Shown piece after piece: positions 44,541-56,721 of a stretch of 64,000 nt of DNA. Position numbers and translations under genes: made by a program. The notes under the pieces are model-generated. The model was given only the letters and a program-made list of their open reading frames with translations, ran no database searches and had not been told where the DNA came from. The stretch comes from Macrobrachium rosenbergii (lineage: Eukaryota; Arthropoda; Malacostraca; Decapoda; Palaemonidae): positions 2,177,969 through 2,241,968 of the forward strand of contig NC_089767.1 of NCBI RefSeq assembly GCF_040412425.1, given 5' to 3'. How positions within the stretch are numbered: the stretch's first letter is position 1; each line of letters starts with the position of its first letter.

Positions 44541-44959
44541 ATAATATTATTATGACAAATAATGAGTATATAAAAAAACGACAGCGATTCCTCTTGTATT
44601 GGTGACTATTACCACTGTGGCATGAATAACAGAATCTACTTTAGTACATTCCTATTTTAGGCACATATTTGCACGCACATAAATACAGACGACATGAAAA
44701 CATACGGTACGCACAGATGAACAGTAGAATTTTCGTTCATATGAGTGAAAAATATCATAAACCAATAATAAAAAAGATAGTCTTTTCTAGTACTGAACTG
44801 GAAAGAAACAACTCTGAGTCTAGTTTTAAAAATGAAAGCTTTTGTAAGAAGATGATTATCAGTCTAAGCATGTGTAAACTCGATCCATTAACTTCAGAGG
44901 AAATGTGTAAAATTTATATACAGATTTTAAGAAAGATAGAGGGCATGCCCAGTACAATA

Positions 44960-45282
44960 TGCAGGGGTCCTTTATTCCCCACACAGTTGGACTATGGAAC
45001 AGCCTCCCTTCAGAGGATGTCGTGCAGTTGGAACTTCTTCAGAAGTTCAAGCGAAGGTGCAATGCATTACTACCCTAATATAATTCCTGTATTCAGTAAT
45101 TTACTTACATTTTTATAATGATTTATTAATTTATTTTTTTTCTTTTGAATAAGTGATCTCTTCTTTCTATATTCCCCATTACCTACTGTTACTTCTTTCT
45201 AATGAACGTCATATTCTTTGGAAGCTTGAATTTCAAGTCAATGGCTCCTGTGGGGGTGTTACACATGAATAGGGTTCATCTT

Positions 45283-45345
<63 letters not shown>
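44960..45345 (+). pseudogene. LINE 3' end with (AAT)n tail, copy 1
   Basis: Encodes the tail HTVGLWNSLPSEDVVQLELL ending in a stop near 45070, typical of LINE ORF2 C-termini. A 3'UTR with GGAAGCTTGAATTTCAAGTC and GTTCATCTTCTG follows, then (AAT)n at 45287-45345. Confidence 0.7.
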
Positions 45346-45346
<1 letters not shown>

Positions 45347-45349
45347 TAC

Positions 45350-46205
45350 GAGGAAAAGTAGGAGACCACCTGCAAATACAAACATTTTTTGTAAATAAAG
45401 TGCTTGACTTTATAATGAGTGCTATAGCTCCACCCTCTCCTACCTGTCAGGTAAGAATATTTATTTTCCAATGGTCTGTATGTTCGTTTGTATATACTGT
45501 CCCCCTGGCACATATATTGTAAATTTCTACTAATATGTAACAGTTCTCTGAAAATGTCTTAGCTACAAAGATGAAACCAGTCAGGATTTACATGCAAAAT
45601 TTCATTTTCCCTGAGGTGAAGCTGCATATATCAGTCACTTGTAAGTGTGATTACAATCATGAAAACATAAAATGGAATAACAACCGACATGTAAAGCAGT
45701 GAAGCTTAGCGGTCGAATTCTGGCTCAGCCAGACAATCAGGCGCGACTCTGAGGTCACGTGACTTAGACGTCATGCACCAACTCTCGTCTGCTGCCCGGA
45801 CGTTACTGAGTATCATCTCCGCGTTGGTAAAATGGAAACAAAACTGGGTAATATGAATACATCCACATCATACATGAGTTCACCTCCCACCATACGAAAT
45901 TACCAAGGCATGAGATCAATCAGTAATATCAGACATGTTGAGGAAAATATTGGAAGTTGATTTACCGCCATTAAATCATTCGTATGCTGTCGCGCTCACA
46001 GGAATCCTGATGCAAGGGTTGTGAATACAAAAATGGGACCTTTAATTATGCCAAGATGTGTGACAGTAAATAGTTATAACGCAACTTTCTTTTGACAGGT
46101 CCACGAGCTATAAAGGCAAATGCTACGTGTGGTCGCGGTGGTTACGCATTAGATTATCTCAGCTTTTGTCCGTCTTTTAAAACCTGTTACCAACACAATG
46201 GGTGA
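45350..46205. other. Unassigned sequence upstream of the CCHamide microexon
   Basis: No exon or repeat recognised. Confidence 0.5.
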
Positions 46206-46209
46206 TATA

Positions 46210-46500
46210 TGTTGTAATGTGAAGGAGAAGGCTAGGGAGGGAAGCTCGTCTGAGATACTATGGCCATGTGATATGGAGAGAGGAGGTGGAGCCAATCAAG
46301 AGAGCTAAGAACATGCCAGTGATGGGGAGGAGGAGGAGGAGTGTGGGGCGCCAGCGGATCAGAAGGATGGATGTGGTGAGGAGGGATACGGGTGAGGTGG
46401 GACTGGGGGAGGAAGATGCAAGGAGTAGAAATAGATAGAGAAAGTTGACTCCAGCGGCCGACCCTCCCTGCTATACAGTGGGACTAATAAGGTCGAAAGA
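46210..46500 (+). pseudogene. RTE-like LINE C-terminal fragment
   Basis: The translation has EARLRYYGHVIWREEVEPIK, MPVMGRRRRSVGRQRIRRMD and VVRRDTGEVGLGEEDARSR, then a stop and PAADP. This is the conserved C-terminus of RTE-type LINEs. It ends at GGGACTAATAAGGTCGAAAG, which begins the following tandem array. Confidence 0.75.
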
Positions 46501-46948
46501 AGAAGAAGAAGAAGGGACTAATAAGGTCAAAAGAAGAAGAAGAAGGGACTAATAAAGTCGAAAGAAGAAGATGAAGAATGGACTAATAAGGTCGGAAGAA
46601 GAAGAAGGGACCAATAAAGTCGAAAGAAGAAGAAGATGAAGAAGGGACTAATAAGGTCGAAAGAAGAAGAAGAAGAAGAAGAAGAAGAAGAAGAAGAAGG
46701 AACTAACAAGGTCGAAAGAAGAAGATGAAAAAGGGACTAATAAGGTCGAAAGAAGAAGAAGAAGAAGAAGAAGGAACTAACAAGGTCGAAAGAAGAAGAA
46801 GAAGGGACTAATAAGGTCGAAAGAAGAAGAAGAAGAAGGGGCTAATAAGGTCGAAAGAAGAAGAAGAAGAAGGGGCTAATAAGGTCAAAAGAAGAAGAAG
46901 AAGAAGAAGGGGCTAATAAGGTCGAAAGAAGAAGAAGAAGAAGAAGAC
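46480..46948 (+). repeat. Tandem amplification of a LINE tail, (GAA)-rich
   Basis: About 14 units of GGGACTAATAAGGTCGAAAG plus variable (AAG)n. The unit equals the last bases of the adjoining LINE fragment. Confidence 0.9.
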
Positions 46949-46949
46949 C

Positions 46950-47930
46950 AACACAGTCCGCTGAACAACTTGCTCAAAGCCAAGACGCCACCACACAAGT
47001 TATTTTTTATTTATATATGTTCTGGGTGTTCTAAATCTTTTGATAGACTCGTTAGCCGAGGTTCAGTGCAATCTGACGAGACGGTAGCACCCGCTTTTAA
47101 TGGCGAACATGAAACTGATCCCAACTTGTGTTTCAATTTCACTCGTCAATCATTAAAAAAAATCGGCCAGGACATAATCAAGATGGAAGGGCGGTTACTG
47201 CGGAGGATATCGTGGTCATTAGTGCCATGATATAAACTTTAATTACAGCCATAACAAGCGACAAATAATTGGGGCCGATGAAAGTTTAAAACCCTCATCT
47301 ATAAAAAATATAACAATGATACAGTCAAGTGGTTTAGTTTATCATTAGTACAACCATATAAAAAACATTGACAGTAATGTGCTCTGCTACGCAATGGCTG
47401 ACATAAATGGCAATAAACAATATCTAATTGGAAATGGCGGTTTATTGCAGTATTGCACGATGCAAAAAATTGATACATCTATATTACCCATTTTGGGAAA
47501 TATTTTTTTCCTTTAGGTATGAAAATCTCAATTTTAGCTGACTTAAATTTCGTCGATAGAAAACATTTTAGCTTATTTTTCCTTACGTTTTACAGTCGAG
47601 TATCACGGCATAAATAGGTTTAAACTATTTATAATTAATAAAATGACAATTTATCTTTGTCTCTCACTGTTCAGTGCAATCATGTATCCCTAATACTTTA
47701 TTTCTAAAGAGTATTTTTTGACGGCCTAGTGAATAAATTTTCGGTCTTCGCTAATTGTTAATTTCAACTTGTTGTTTTGACTTCTTAAATGATGCGCAAC
47801 TGATGAGCTTTATGGTGACACTGAAATCAGCAACCTAGAGGGAAAATTAACCTTACATAGATCGATCAGGGACAAAAAAATCACTCAGGCCAAACAGAGT
47901 CAGTGAAAGGTGAGTACCCTGTGGTATTAC
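46950..47930. other. Unassigned AT-rich sequence
   Basis: No domain, splice-bounded exon or repeat recognised. Confidence 0.5.
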
Positions 47931-47934
47931 TCCC

Positions 47935-48440
47935 AAAAGATATTTCAATACACAGTGGCTTTTATACACTGGGATTATTCTGTCATGTTCATGTTATTAA
48001 TAACGACAAAAATAAATATAACAGCAATAAAAAGGTATCATCACAATTTCAAGATATAATTATTATATTATAAACTAAAAAATAAAGAAAAAGGCATTTG
48101 CTCCCAAAATATATATAAACAAAATACATATAAATACACACTGGATTTTATATGGTAAGATTAGTCTGTCATATTCTTATTATTAATAATGGCAAAAACA
48201 AACTTAACATCAATAAAAAGGTATCCTCACTGTCTTAAGATATAATTGCTATTAAATTTATAATTATACATAAAAAGATAATAAAGAAACAGGTAGGTTT
48301 TATACAGTAATATTATTCTGTCGTACTCTTATTATTAACAATGACAAAAATAAACATCACAGCAATAAAAATGCATCCTTAACTTTCCAAGATTTTTATT
48401 ATTATTATATTTATTTAAGTATATATTAAAAGATAAATGA
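47935..48440. repeat. Three diverged ~165-bp tandem repeats
   Basis: Each unit has TTTTATACAnTG, TTATTCTGTC(A/G)T, TATTATTAA(T/C)AATG(A/G)CAAAA, CAGCAATAAAAA and AAGATAT. Confidence 0.75.
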
Positions 48441-48543
48441 AGAAAGAGGCACAAAAAAATCGAGGCATGACTGAAAATTTGACGGTGTCTCTGGAGCCAG
48501 TATCCCAATCGGAAACAAATATCCTGATGTCCCAATGAGGCCC

Positions 48544-48544
<1 letters not shown>

Positions 48545-48600
<56 letters not shown>

Positions 48601-48728
48601 TCGGGTTGTTTCTTGTTTCCCAACCCGCTAACCCTGAAATCTTGTGGGAACAAAACAAAATACTTTGATGTAACATGTAAGGAAGGAAGAGGTCCATTGC
48701 GCTGACTAGTTTTGCTTGTGTTATTCTT

Positions 48729-48783
<55 letters not shown>

Positions 48784-49047
48784 GGTTTCTCTACTGAAAA
48801 TATTGGGGGATTTCTCACTTATTTTCCTTTACTCAAAGAATGTTATTTGAATTTTCAAATATCTCTCTCGCTCTACTTTGAGGATTTTAATTTATTTTGT
48901 CTTTGTCTGAGTAATACCGAGATTATAAAAACTCTCTCTCTCCAACAACGTCCAAGAAATATTGTTTAAAATTTAAAATGTCTCTCTCGCTCTACTTTGA
49001 GGATTTTAATTTATTCTGTCTTTGAGTAATGCTGAGATTATCTCTCA

Positions 49048-49110
<63 letters not shown>
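48545..49110. repeat. (CT)n, (GA)n, (CT)n microsatellite cluster
   Basis: CT at 48545-48598, GA at 48731-48780 and CT at 49050-49108. TCTCTCTCGCTCTACTTTGA with flanking sequence is also duplicated (48860 and 48978). Confidence 0.95.
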
Positions 49111-49112
<2 letters not shown>

Positions 49113-49419
49113 AATGTTCAGACTTAGTCAGCAAAATCTTAATTTTTCACCACACATTTTCCATCTCATTATCTTTCTTTACGTCATTTTCAGTACCAAA
49201 ATCGATGTTAATCAAGTTATGCTGACGCAGCAGTATCACGTAAACACTTATTAGCGCCAGAGATAAAAAAAAAAAAACAACTCCTAAGTAAGCAAGCAGC
49301 ATAAATTTGGGTACAAAAAAGGTAGGAGAATATTTTAAAGAGCTGCGCAGTAATGGCATGAGAGAATTTAGAAGCGGGGTTAATGTTTAATCCAAACTTA
49401 CTCTCGACATTCTGAACTT

Positions 49420-49831
49420 AAAAAACAAGTATAAAAGGCGCTGAAGTTTCTTCGGCGCAATTGAGTTTTCTATGCAGCCGCTACAGCGTATAATTAAGGC
49501 CACCGAAAATGGATCTATCTTTCGGTGGTTTCGGTACAATGCTCTATGAGCCGCGGCCCATGAATCTTTAATCTCGGCCCGGTGGTGGCCTATCCTGTAT
49601 CGTTGCCAGAAGCACGATCGTGGCTAACTTTACCTTTAAACAAAATAAAATCTACTGAGGAGGCTAGAGGACTGTAATTTGGTATGTTTGATGACTGGAG
49701 GGTGGATGATCAACATCCCAATTTGCAGCCCTCTAGCCTCAGTAGTTTTTAAGATCTGAGGGCGGACAGAAAAAGTGCGGACGGACAAACAAAGCCGGCA
49801 CAACAGTTTTCTTCTACAGAAAACTAAAAAT
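49420..49831 (+). repeat. Multi-hairpin dispersed element, copy 3
   Basis: The best preserved 5' stem (GGCGCTGAAGTTTCTTCGGC) and all three hairpins are present. Confidence 0.8.
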
Positions 49832-50107
49832 CAAATAAAAATGCAGAGACTCCATAATAACAGAGGAAGATTAAACCATTACAAGGGGAAAATATTTCTC
49901 ACATATGTGATTATCTGACACTTACACTACCCTCTAATATTACTGTGATAAACCAAGACGATCTTTACTCGAAAGAATATATATAATTTTCTAGCTGTCT
50001 TTGAACTACATTTTTTTTTCTTTACACAATTAGACAATATACCTTTAGGAACCTTGCCAGTGAAATAGTGGTCTTTCGACTTGTTCTGTAAGAATATGTA
50101 CACATTG

Positions 50108-50110
<3 letters not shown>

Positions 50111-50169
<59 letters not shown>
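50111..50169. repeat. (AAT)n microsatellite
   Basis: About 19 units. The preceding sequence differs from the LINE tails, so its origin is unclear. Confidence 0.95.
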
Positions 50170-50171
<2 letters not shown>

Positions 50172-50644
50172 CCCACGCAAAAGCATATACCGTACATCTT
50201 TCCGAAGATAAAGATGACGACCTCATTTTCCAAGAGGGTCATACATCATTTATAATAAGAGTCACGTCTGTCCATCTGCACGCAAATGAGTTCCTCAACA
50301 GGTGGTTACACGACCCCCTACGCCACAGAGGTCGCATTTTCATTCCTAGAGTTCAATCCTTCCTCAGATGAGCAGCGTTACATTTGCACACACAATCACA
50401 AGTCATGAACACATCTTGATGGTGGGTCTTTCTCAGCTTGCACAGACGACAATAAAATCACAAACAAGGGATTTATTTTTCAGATGGAGAGGCCTTAACC
50501 TATAAAATGACCACAGATTCGTCGGTAAGACAATGAAGTCTTTACATAAGGGGTAAGAATGCTGGCCCAAACAAGCTACAAATTATCACTTCGAAATAGC
50601 TATAAACTATTCAGCAACAAAGTCAAGTATTCACTAACAAGGGA

Positions 50645-50908
50645 ATATAGAATTTAGGCCAAAGACCAAGCGCTGGGACCTATGGGGTCGTTCAGCGCTG
50701 AAACAGAAATTGACAGTAAAAGGTTGAAAGGTGCAACATGAGGAAAACCTCAAAGCAGTTGGCCTGTGAAACAATTGTTAGGAGAGGCTGGAAAGTCTGT
50801 TGGAAAAGAATATGAACGGAGGTACAGTAAAAGGAATGACAGGGGTTGCAGCGAGGGGCTGAAGGGACGTTGCAACGAACCGTAAGTAATGCCTACAGTG
50901 CACCGGTA
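50645..50908 (-). repeat. Family S copy
   Basis: - strand copy; body and tail clear, head shortened. Confidence 0.8.
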
Positions 50909-51354
50909 CTCATTAACAATAACATAATTAGTTCCACAAAGAAGGTCGTGAAATCCTAAGAAATAGGCCTATAAATTCCCCAACAGCAGAGGTCGAGCTT
51001 TCACCAACAAAACAATAAATTCCCCAATGAATGAAACTCCCAATAAACGTAGATATGAACTGCTCGACAACAAAGGCAAAGCATTCAGGGACAAGGACCA
51101 CAAATTCGTGAAATTTCCTTAAATTATGAAGACTATGAACTCCTATCAGTAAAGGCTCTGCATTCTTGAGAAAGTTAGCAAATTACCCAGCAACCAGGAA
51201 CATGAATTCCAAAGGAATAGGGACATGACCTCCCCAACAGTAGAGTCAAGTATCCACCAACATCGGCAACGATTTCGCCACAAAGAGGATCAAAATTCTC
51301 ATCAGTAAGAGTCATTCAGTAAGAATCCTCAGTAAGAATCATGCATCCCAAAAA

Positions 51355-51688
51355 ACCTGGGCCATAGCCTTCTCCCAGAGGATGTCGTGCAGTGTGATCT
51401 GTGAACTTCAGAAGTTCAAGTGAAGATGCAATACATTACTACCCTAATACTATTCTCCTTGTATTTTAATATTTGACTTACCAACTTTTTTTTATTCATT
51501 TATTTGTCAGTTTGTTAATTTATCTGTTTTTCTAATAAATGATCTCCTCCTTTCTGTGTTTCCATTACCTTCTCTGTTGCTTCTTTCGAATGAACATCAT
51601 TATATTCTTTGGAAGCTTCATTTTTTTTCAAGTCAAGGGCCCTTTGGTGGGCTTGTTCCATATGAATAGGTTTTTCATCTTCAGTACA

Positions 51689-51719
<31 letters not shown>

Positions 51720-51745
51720 GTTTAATAATAATAATAATAATAATA
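51355..51745 (+). pseudogene. LINE 3' end with (AAT)n tail, copy 2
   Basis: Same family as 44960-45345 (CAGAGGATGTCGTGCAGT), with stops in the coding tail, then the shared 3'UTR and (AAT)n. Confidence 0.7.
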
Positions 51746-51845
51746 AATTTACCAGCAAAGATTATTTTATTTTCGAGATGAAAGATACCCTATGGCTGGT
51801 CTAAGGCTCTGAAAATACAGGGATATAATATATACACGGATATGT

Positions 51846-51848
<3 letters not shown>

Positions 51849-51941
<93 letters not shown>
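51849..51941. repeat. (TA)n microsatellite
   Basis: About 46 units. Confidence 0.97.
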
Positions 51942-51943
<2 letters not shown>

Positions 51944-52499
51944 TTATGGTTATGAAGCCCTCAGCGTTAAAATTCATGCATTTCAAAGCAAACGCTGTAA
52001 ATTTCCCAACAAGGAAGACCATGAACTCCAAATAAAGTCCTCAGAGCTCCCCAGCACCAAAAGGTCAAGTATTCACATGACATTCTAAACAGCAAGGACA
52101 TTTCATTCACAAACACAGAAGACCACGAATTTCCTAAACCACCCAAGTGAGAAGGTCATAAATTTCATCAGATGCAGAGGCTATAAAATAATCGACAAAC
52201 ATGATATTAATCTCCCAAAGAAGGTGCCACGAACTTCCGAGAAAAATGGTAATGGACTCATAAATGCTAAAGGCTATACGTTCAGCGACACAGGCCATTT
52301 ATTTCCTAATAAAGAGCGTCATGAACTCCCCAGCAAAGAAAGCCCTTTATTCACTAATAACGGGTGCCATGCATTGACAACAGTGACCTTTCTCCCGTAA
52401 ATATTACCTGTACAAAGGAAAACTAAATCCTCCAAGAAAGTGTTTTAAAGTACCGAGAGATACTGAACAATTAAGAAAACAATTTAAGCGTCCTACTGA

Positions 52500-52674
52500 A
52501 TGCAATAAAACTATTTTGCCTTTATTTTTTCTTTTTTTAATAAGTAATACCTCTACTTTCTGTATTTACCTTTATTTCCTCTTACTTTTTCCTAATGAAC
52601 ACCATATTCTTTGGAAGCTTGAATTTCAAGTCAGTGGCCCCTTTGGTGGGCTTCATCCATATAGAGTTCATCTT

Positions 52675-52710
<36 letters not shown>
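52500..52710 (+). pseudogene. LINE 3' end with (AAT)n tail, copy 3
   Basis: Only the shared 3'UTR (CCATATTCTTTGGAAGCTTG...GTTCATCTTCTG) and (AAT)n remain. Confidence 0.7.
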
Positions 52711-52715
<5 letters not shown>

Positions 52716-52723
52716 CATCTGAC

Positions 52724-52755
<32 letters not shown>

Positions 52756-53004
52756 GTTGGAATGTATCAACAGATGGAAACTTCCCGGGGGCCAAGAATC
52801 GAACACCCATTACTGAACAGGCGAGTGGTTCACCGAGGCTTAGGCCCTTACACCCGAAAGATGGTGTAATCACGACAGGATATAAAACATGGCTTCTGCG
52901 GAGACGGGAGGAAAAGATGATTTTTGCCATAGGGAAAGAGGGAGCAAGAGGAAGAGGCAAGGAAGACAGTTACTGAAGGGTGGGAGAGGAGAATGGTTGT
53001 CCAT

Positions 53005-53395
53005 CCTCTTTCAGTTTTGAGATGGCTTTGTCTGTCCGTCCGCCCTTTTTTCTGTCCGCCCTCAGATCTTAAAAACTACTGGGGCTAGAAGGCTGTAAAG
53101 TGGTATATTGATCATCCACCCTCCAATCATCAAACATATCAAATTGCAGCCCTCTAGCCTCAGTAGTTTTTATTTTATTTAAGGTTAAAGTTAGTCATAA
53201 TCGTGCTTCTGGCAACGGTGTAGGATAGGTCACCACCGGGCCGTGGTTAAAGCTTCATGGGCCGCGGCTCATACAGCATTATACCGAGACCACCCAAAGA
53301 TAGTTCTGTTTTCGCTGGCCTTGATTATACGCTGTACAGAAAACTCGACTGCGCCGAAGAAACATCGGCGCATGTTTTACTTGTTTTCAGTCATA
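53005..53395 (-). repeat. Multi-hairpin dispersed element, copy 4 (inverted)
   Basis: Same family on the - strand; the GTCCGCCCTCAGATCTTAAA segment and the long stem arms are clear. Confidence 0.8.
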
Positions 53396-53513
53396 TTCAA
53401 TAAATGCAAATGTGTATAATTATCCACATTTATTAGTTAATATGTCTGTACGAACAAAAACGTAAATGTACATTTCGTCCGCAAAAGACGCCGGCGCATG
53501 CGTCAACTTATGT

Positions 53514-53573
<60 letters not shown>
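53514..53573. repeat. (GA)n microsatellite at a LINE tail
   Basis: About 30 units directly next to the (TTTGA)n tail of the LINE. Confidence 0.97.
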
Positions 53574-53577
<4 letters not shown>

Positions 53578-55415
53578 AATCAAATCAAATCAAAACTTTA
53601 TTTCCAATGGTTATTCTACATGTCATATTTTAGAAACATATACAACGTCCATTGACTTAAAAGATACCAGATACGTATAATTTATATCACAGAATCAAAC
53701 GCGCATGACCACGTCCTATTACAAAGAATTCTTGTAGTTAAAATAATTATTAAAAAGCTAAAAAAACCATAAAAACCAACCGTTTAAAAATAAGGAGTCA
53801 TTACAATTTGAACTTAGAATCTAAAAAAATTTTTTGAATACCTAAGTATTGCTGTTTTAAAGAAATTACGTAAACGAAACCTGCAATGTATAAACACACA
53901 TTTACAGCACTGAAAGACCCAAGTACGAAAACGAAAACAAGAATGAGATGACTGTTAAAAGCACTCACAAACGATGTACAAACTTAAAGGACAGTATATA
54001 CTGTACATGACTTAATATGTCGACCTTACACCAAGCTAGCATTATCTTCAGTAGTCAAGATCTCCAATGAAGGCTGACTGAAAATGCAAACGCTTTCGAA
54101 ACAAAATCACACATTCAACAAAAGTACAACACAGTAAAACAACAAGCAAAAACTCTCGATCAAGACTCTTGCAAAAGCTTAAGAGGAAGAAAAGCCACAG
54201 ATTACTGAGTTCTTGTATATCTCCCTATACTATTATTTCTTTTCAAGAAAATATGATTTTAATTTCTTTTTGAAAACCTTGACTGAAGGGACAGTTCTAA
54301 TATTAATTGGGATGTTGTTCCAGACCCTCGGCCCCTTAACCGATATTGCTTTAGCTCCCGTGTCAGTAGTTGTTCGTCTTCCAAAGAGGTCGTTCGACAG
54401 ACGAGTAGGTCTTACTTGCACATCGCTCACAGTGGGGAATTCAAAAAGCCAATCGGGAATTAAATGATTGCAAATTTTATAAGTAAACAAACAAAGGTCA
54501 AAAGTTATTTTGGTTTCCATATTCATCCACTCTATCTCTTTCAAGATTGGTGTAACGTGATCATATTTTCTAGCCCCGCCAAAAGCTATTGTAGCCGCGA
54601 AATTTTGAGCTCTCTGAACCCGGTCTATTTGTTCTTTTGTTGTCATTCCCCAGATTCGGCTGCAGTAGTTGATTATGCCCAAGGCCAACGACTCTATTAT
54701 TGTTAAGCGAGATGTCTTATCTAACCTATCTTTTATGCGGTTGAGAAAGAATAATACACCATTTACTTTTCTTATTATGTGGCTGACGTGATGATCGAAT
54801 AACATATATTGATCCATAAGTACGCCAAGGTTCTTTACCGTTTGTGATGGACTGATAAGTGTCTCATCAAAAAGTATTGTTATATTCGTAGGCAATCTAG
54901 ATATTAACTGGCGTGATCCTATAAATACACACTGGGTTTTTCTCATTAACATTTAAGCCATTCACTTGAAAATACTTTTTTGCTCCTTTTAGAGCAACTT
55001 CAGCTTGATTTAGTAAGTCTTCTAATTCACTGATATTGCTAGATATCATTTGAGAATCATCTGCATACTGAATTAAATAGTATTTACTCAGTACTTTTGC
55101 CATATCGTTAATATAAATCAAAAACAGTATAGGCCCTAAGATTGAGCCCTGTGGCACGCCATAGCCTACGCTCATTGGAGATGACAAAACTGAATCAATT
55201 CTTACTGACTGAGCTCGGTCCGTTGAGTAGTCGTTAAACCAGAACTCGTCAATATGCCGTTGTTTACATTTGTGTCTGAGTATTGGGTGTGATAGCTATC
55301 GAAGGCCTTAGAAAGGTCGAGAAGTAGGAGAAGTGATATCTTCTGGTTGTCGATGTTTTCATATACGTATTCATTAACTTTCATAAGAGCTGATTCAGTT
55401 GATAACTGAACAGAA
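53573..55415 (-). pseudogene. 5'-truncated LINE with reverse transcriptase (CR1/L2/Jockey group)
   Basis: On the - strand: LLLLDLSKAFD (RT motif A, 55384-55202), GVPQGSILGPILFLIYINDM and the catalytic YADD (55187-54897), then a C-terminal region 54952-54233 with NLGVLMDQ, LTIIESLALGIINYCSRIWG and RVWNNIPINIRT ending in a stop. A 3'UTR of about 650 bp ends in AATAAAG and a (TTTGA)n tail at 53573-53590. There are frame breaks near 54945 and around 55250. It lacks endonuclease and ORF1; its 5' end meets a family S repeat. Confidence 0.85.
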
Positions 55416-55421
55416 CAGAAT

Positions 55422-55722
55422 AGAATACAGAATTTAGGCCAAAGGCCAAGCGCTGGGATCTATGAGGCCATTCAGCGCTGAAACAGAAAATAACAGGTAA
55501 AAAAAGTTTGAAAGGCGTAACATGATGAAAATCTCGCAGTTGCACTATGAAACAATTGTTAAAGAGGGTGAAAAGTCAGATGGGATGGAAGAAAGAGAAT
55601 ATGAACGGAGGCACAGCAAAAGGAATGAAAGAGGTTGCAGCTAGGGGCCGAAGGGACGCAGCAAAGGCCCTTAAGTAATGCCTACAGTGCACCACGTGAG
55701 GTGCACTGACGTCACTACCTCC
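55422..55722 (-). repeat. Family S copy abutting a LINE
   Basis: Full-length - strand copy, directly at the 5'-truncated end of the LINE at 53573-55415 and followed by (GA)n. Confidence 0.85.
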
Positions 55723-55723
55723 C

Positions 55724-55725
<2 letters not shown>

Positions 55726-55789
<64 letters not shown>
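55726..55789. repeat. (GA)n microsatellite
   Basis: Follows the head of a family S repeat. Confidence 0.97.
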
Positions 55790-55791
<2 letters not shown>

Positions 55792-56209
55792 AATTTAACA
55801 GCAAGAATACGTGTCTCTATTTCCGTTCCACTTCTGACAAAGCCAAACTTCATAATCCATTCTTTGGTTAACCAAGTGATGTCGATCTTCATTTCTAGAC
55901 CTAATTGTTATTGCAATCCCGTCTTCATTGCGCGCTCTTGCTAAGTCAGTATTATGCTACCGACAGTCTCAAAAAACTATTAATAAATAACACACCAGAA
56001 ATATCCCAAAACAAACTAACAAAGGAATAACAAATAAAAAAGGTTCCTTCCTCACTCCCATCAATGAAAACAAGTTCACTCCACGGAAAAAAAGGAGGGG
56101 CTGCGTTTTGATATTCAAAACACTACACTCGTCGATTAATTAACGTAAACAAACAGCTGCAATTCATTAAGGGTTTATTCATGGGGTTATGTTCTCAGGC
56201 TGACTTCAC

Positions 56210-56212
<3 letters not shown>

Positions 56213-56301
<89 letters not shown>
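56213..56301. repeat. (TA)n microsatellite
   Basis: About 44 units. Confidence 0.97.
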
Positions 56302-56306
<5 letters not shown>

Positions 56307-56374
56307 ATACATTTTTTTACGTCACTTCACCTGGGCAAAATTGTCCGACGAAGCCCTGCAGGGGTAGAAGGGGT

Positions 56375-56555
56375 GTGGAGGAGGGAGGTGTTGCCTAAGG
56401 AGAGGAGGGCACTGTGGAGAGGATGGGGGGTGCCTAAGGAGTGCACTGTGGAGAGGGTGGGGTTCCTAAGGAGGGCACTGTGGAGATGGGGGTTGCTTAA
56501 GGAGGGCACTGTGGAGGGAGAGGAGGTGGGGGGAGTTGGCTAAGGAGTGCACTAG
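56375..56555 (+). repeat. G-rich ~37-bp minisatellite, five units
   Basis: Units of GCACTGTGGAGA(G)GG(T)GGGG then TGCCTAAGGAGG. Confidence 0.85.
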
Positions 56556-56721
56556 ATAATGAATGGTTGCAAACCATCTCCGAAATTTGATCTCTTAGGA
56601 ATCGGACAGGAATGTTTATATTATGAGGATACACTGCAGTAAAAATAGCATGAAAATCATAGTTTATTCTGCATAATCTGTTAAAAACACGCGCACACGC
56701 ACACATACACATATGTATATA

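Larger units (their letters stand above)
50950..52480. repeat. Decayed ~30-bp quasi-tandem repeat
   Basis: Loose recurrence of phrases such as GAACTCCCCAACA and AAGGTCAAGTATTCAC, interrupted by the LINE end (51355-51745) and (TA)n (51849-51941). Its first traces appear near 50610. Confidence 0.55.

Noticed and set aside
48335..48818. Long open stretches of Arg-Glu or Ser-Leu repeats (also near 43000, 53500 and 55700)
   Set aside because: They are translations of (GA)n and (CT)n microsatellites.
49147..49359. Hydrophobic - strand stretch MLLAYLGVVFFFLSLALISV as a possible CCHamide signal-peptide exon
   Set aside because: A phase-1 donor (TTTG|GTACTG) exists, but it is weak, the run of Phe comes from a poly-T tract, and no cleavage site or dibasic leads into the peptide.
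54213..54706. + strand open stretches over the LINE
   Set aside because: Antisense to the reverse transcriptase C-terminal region.
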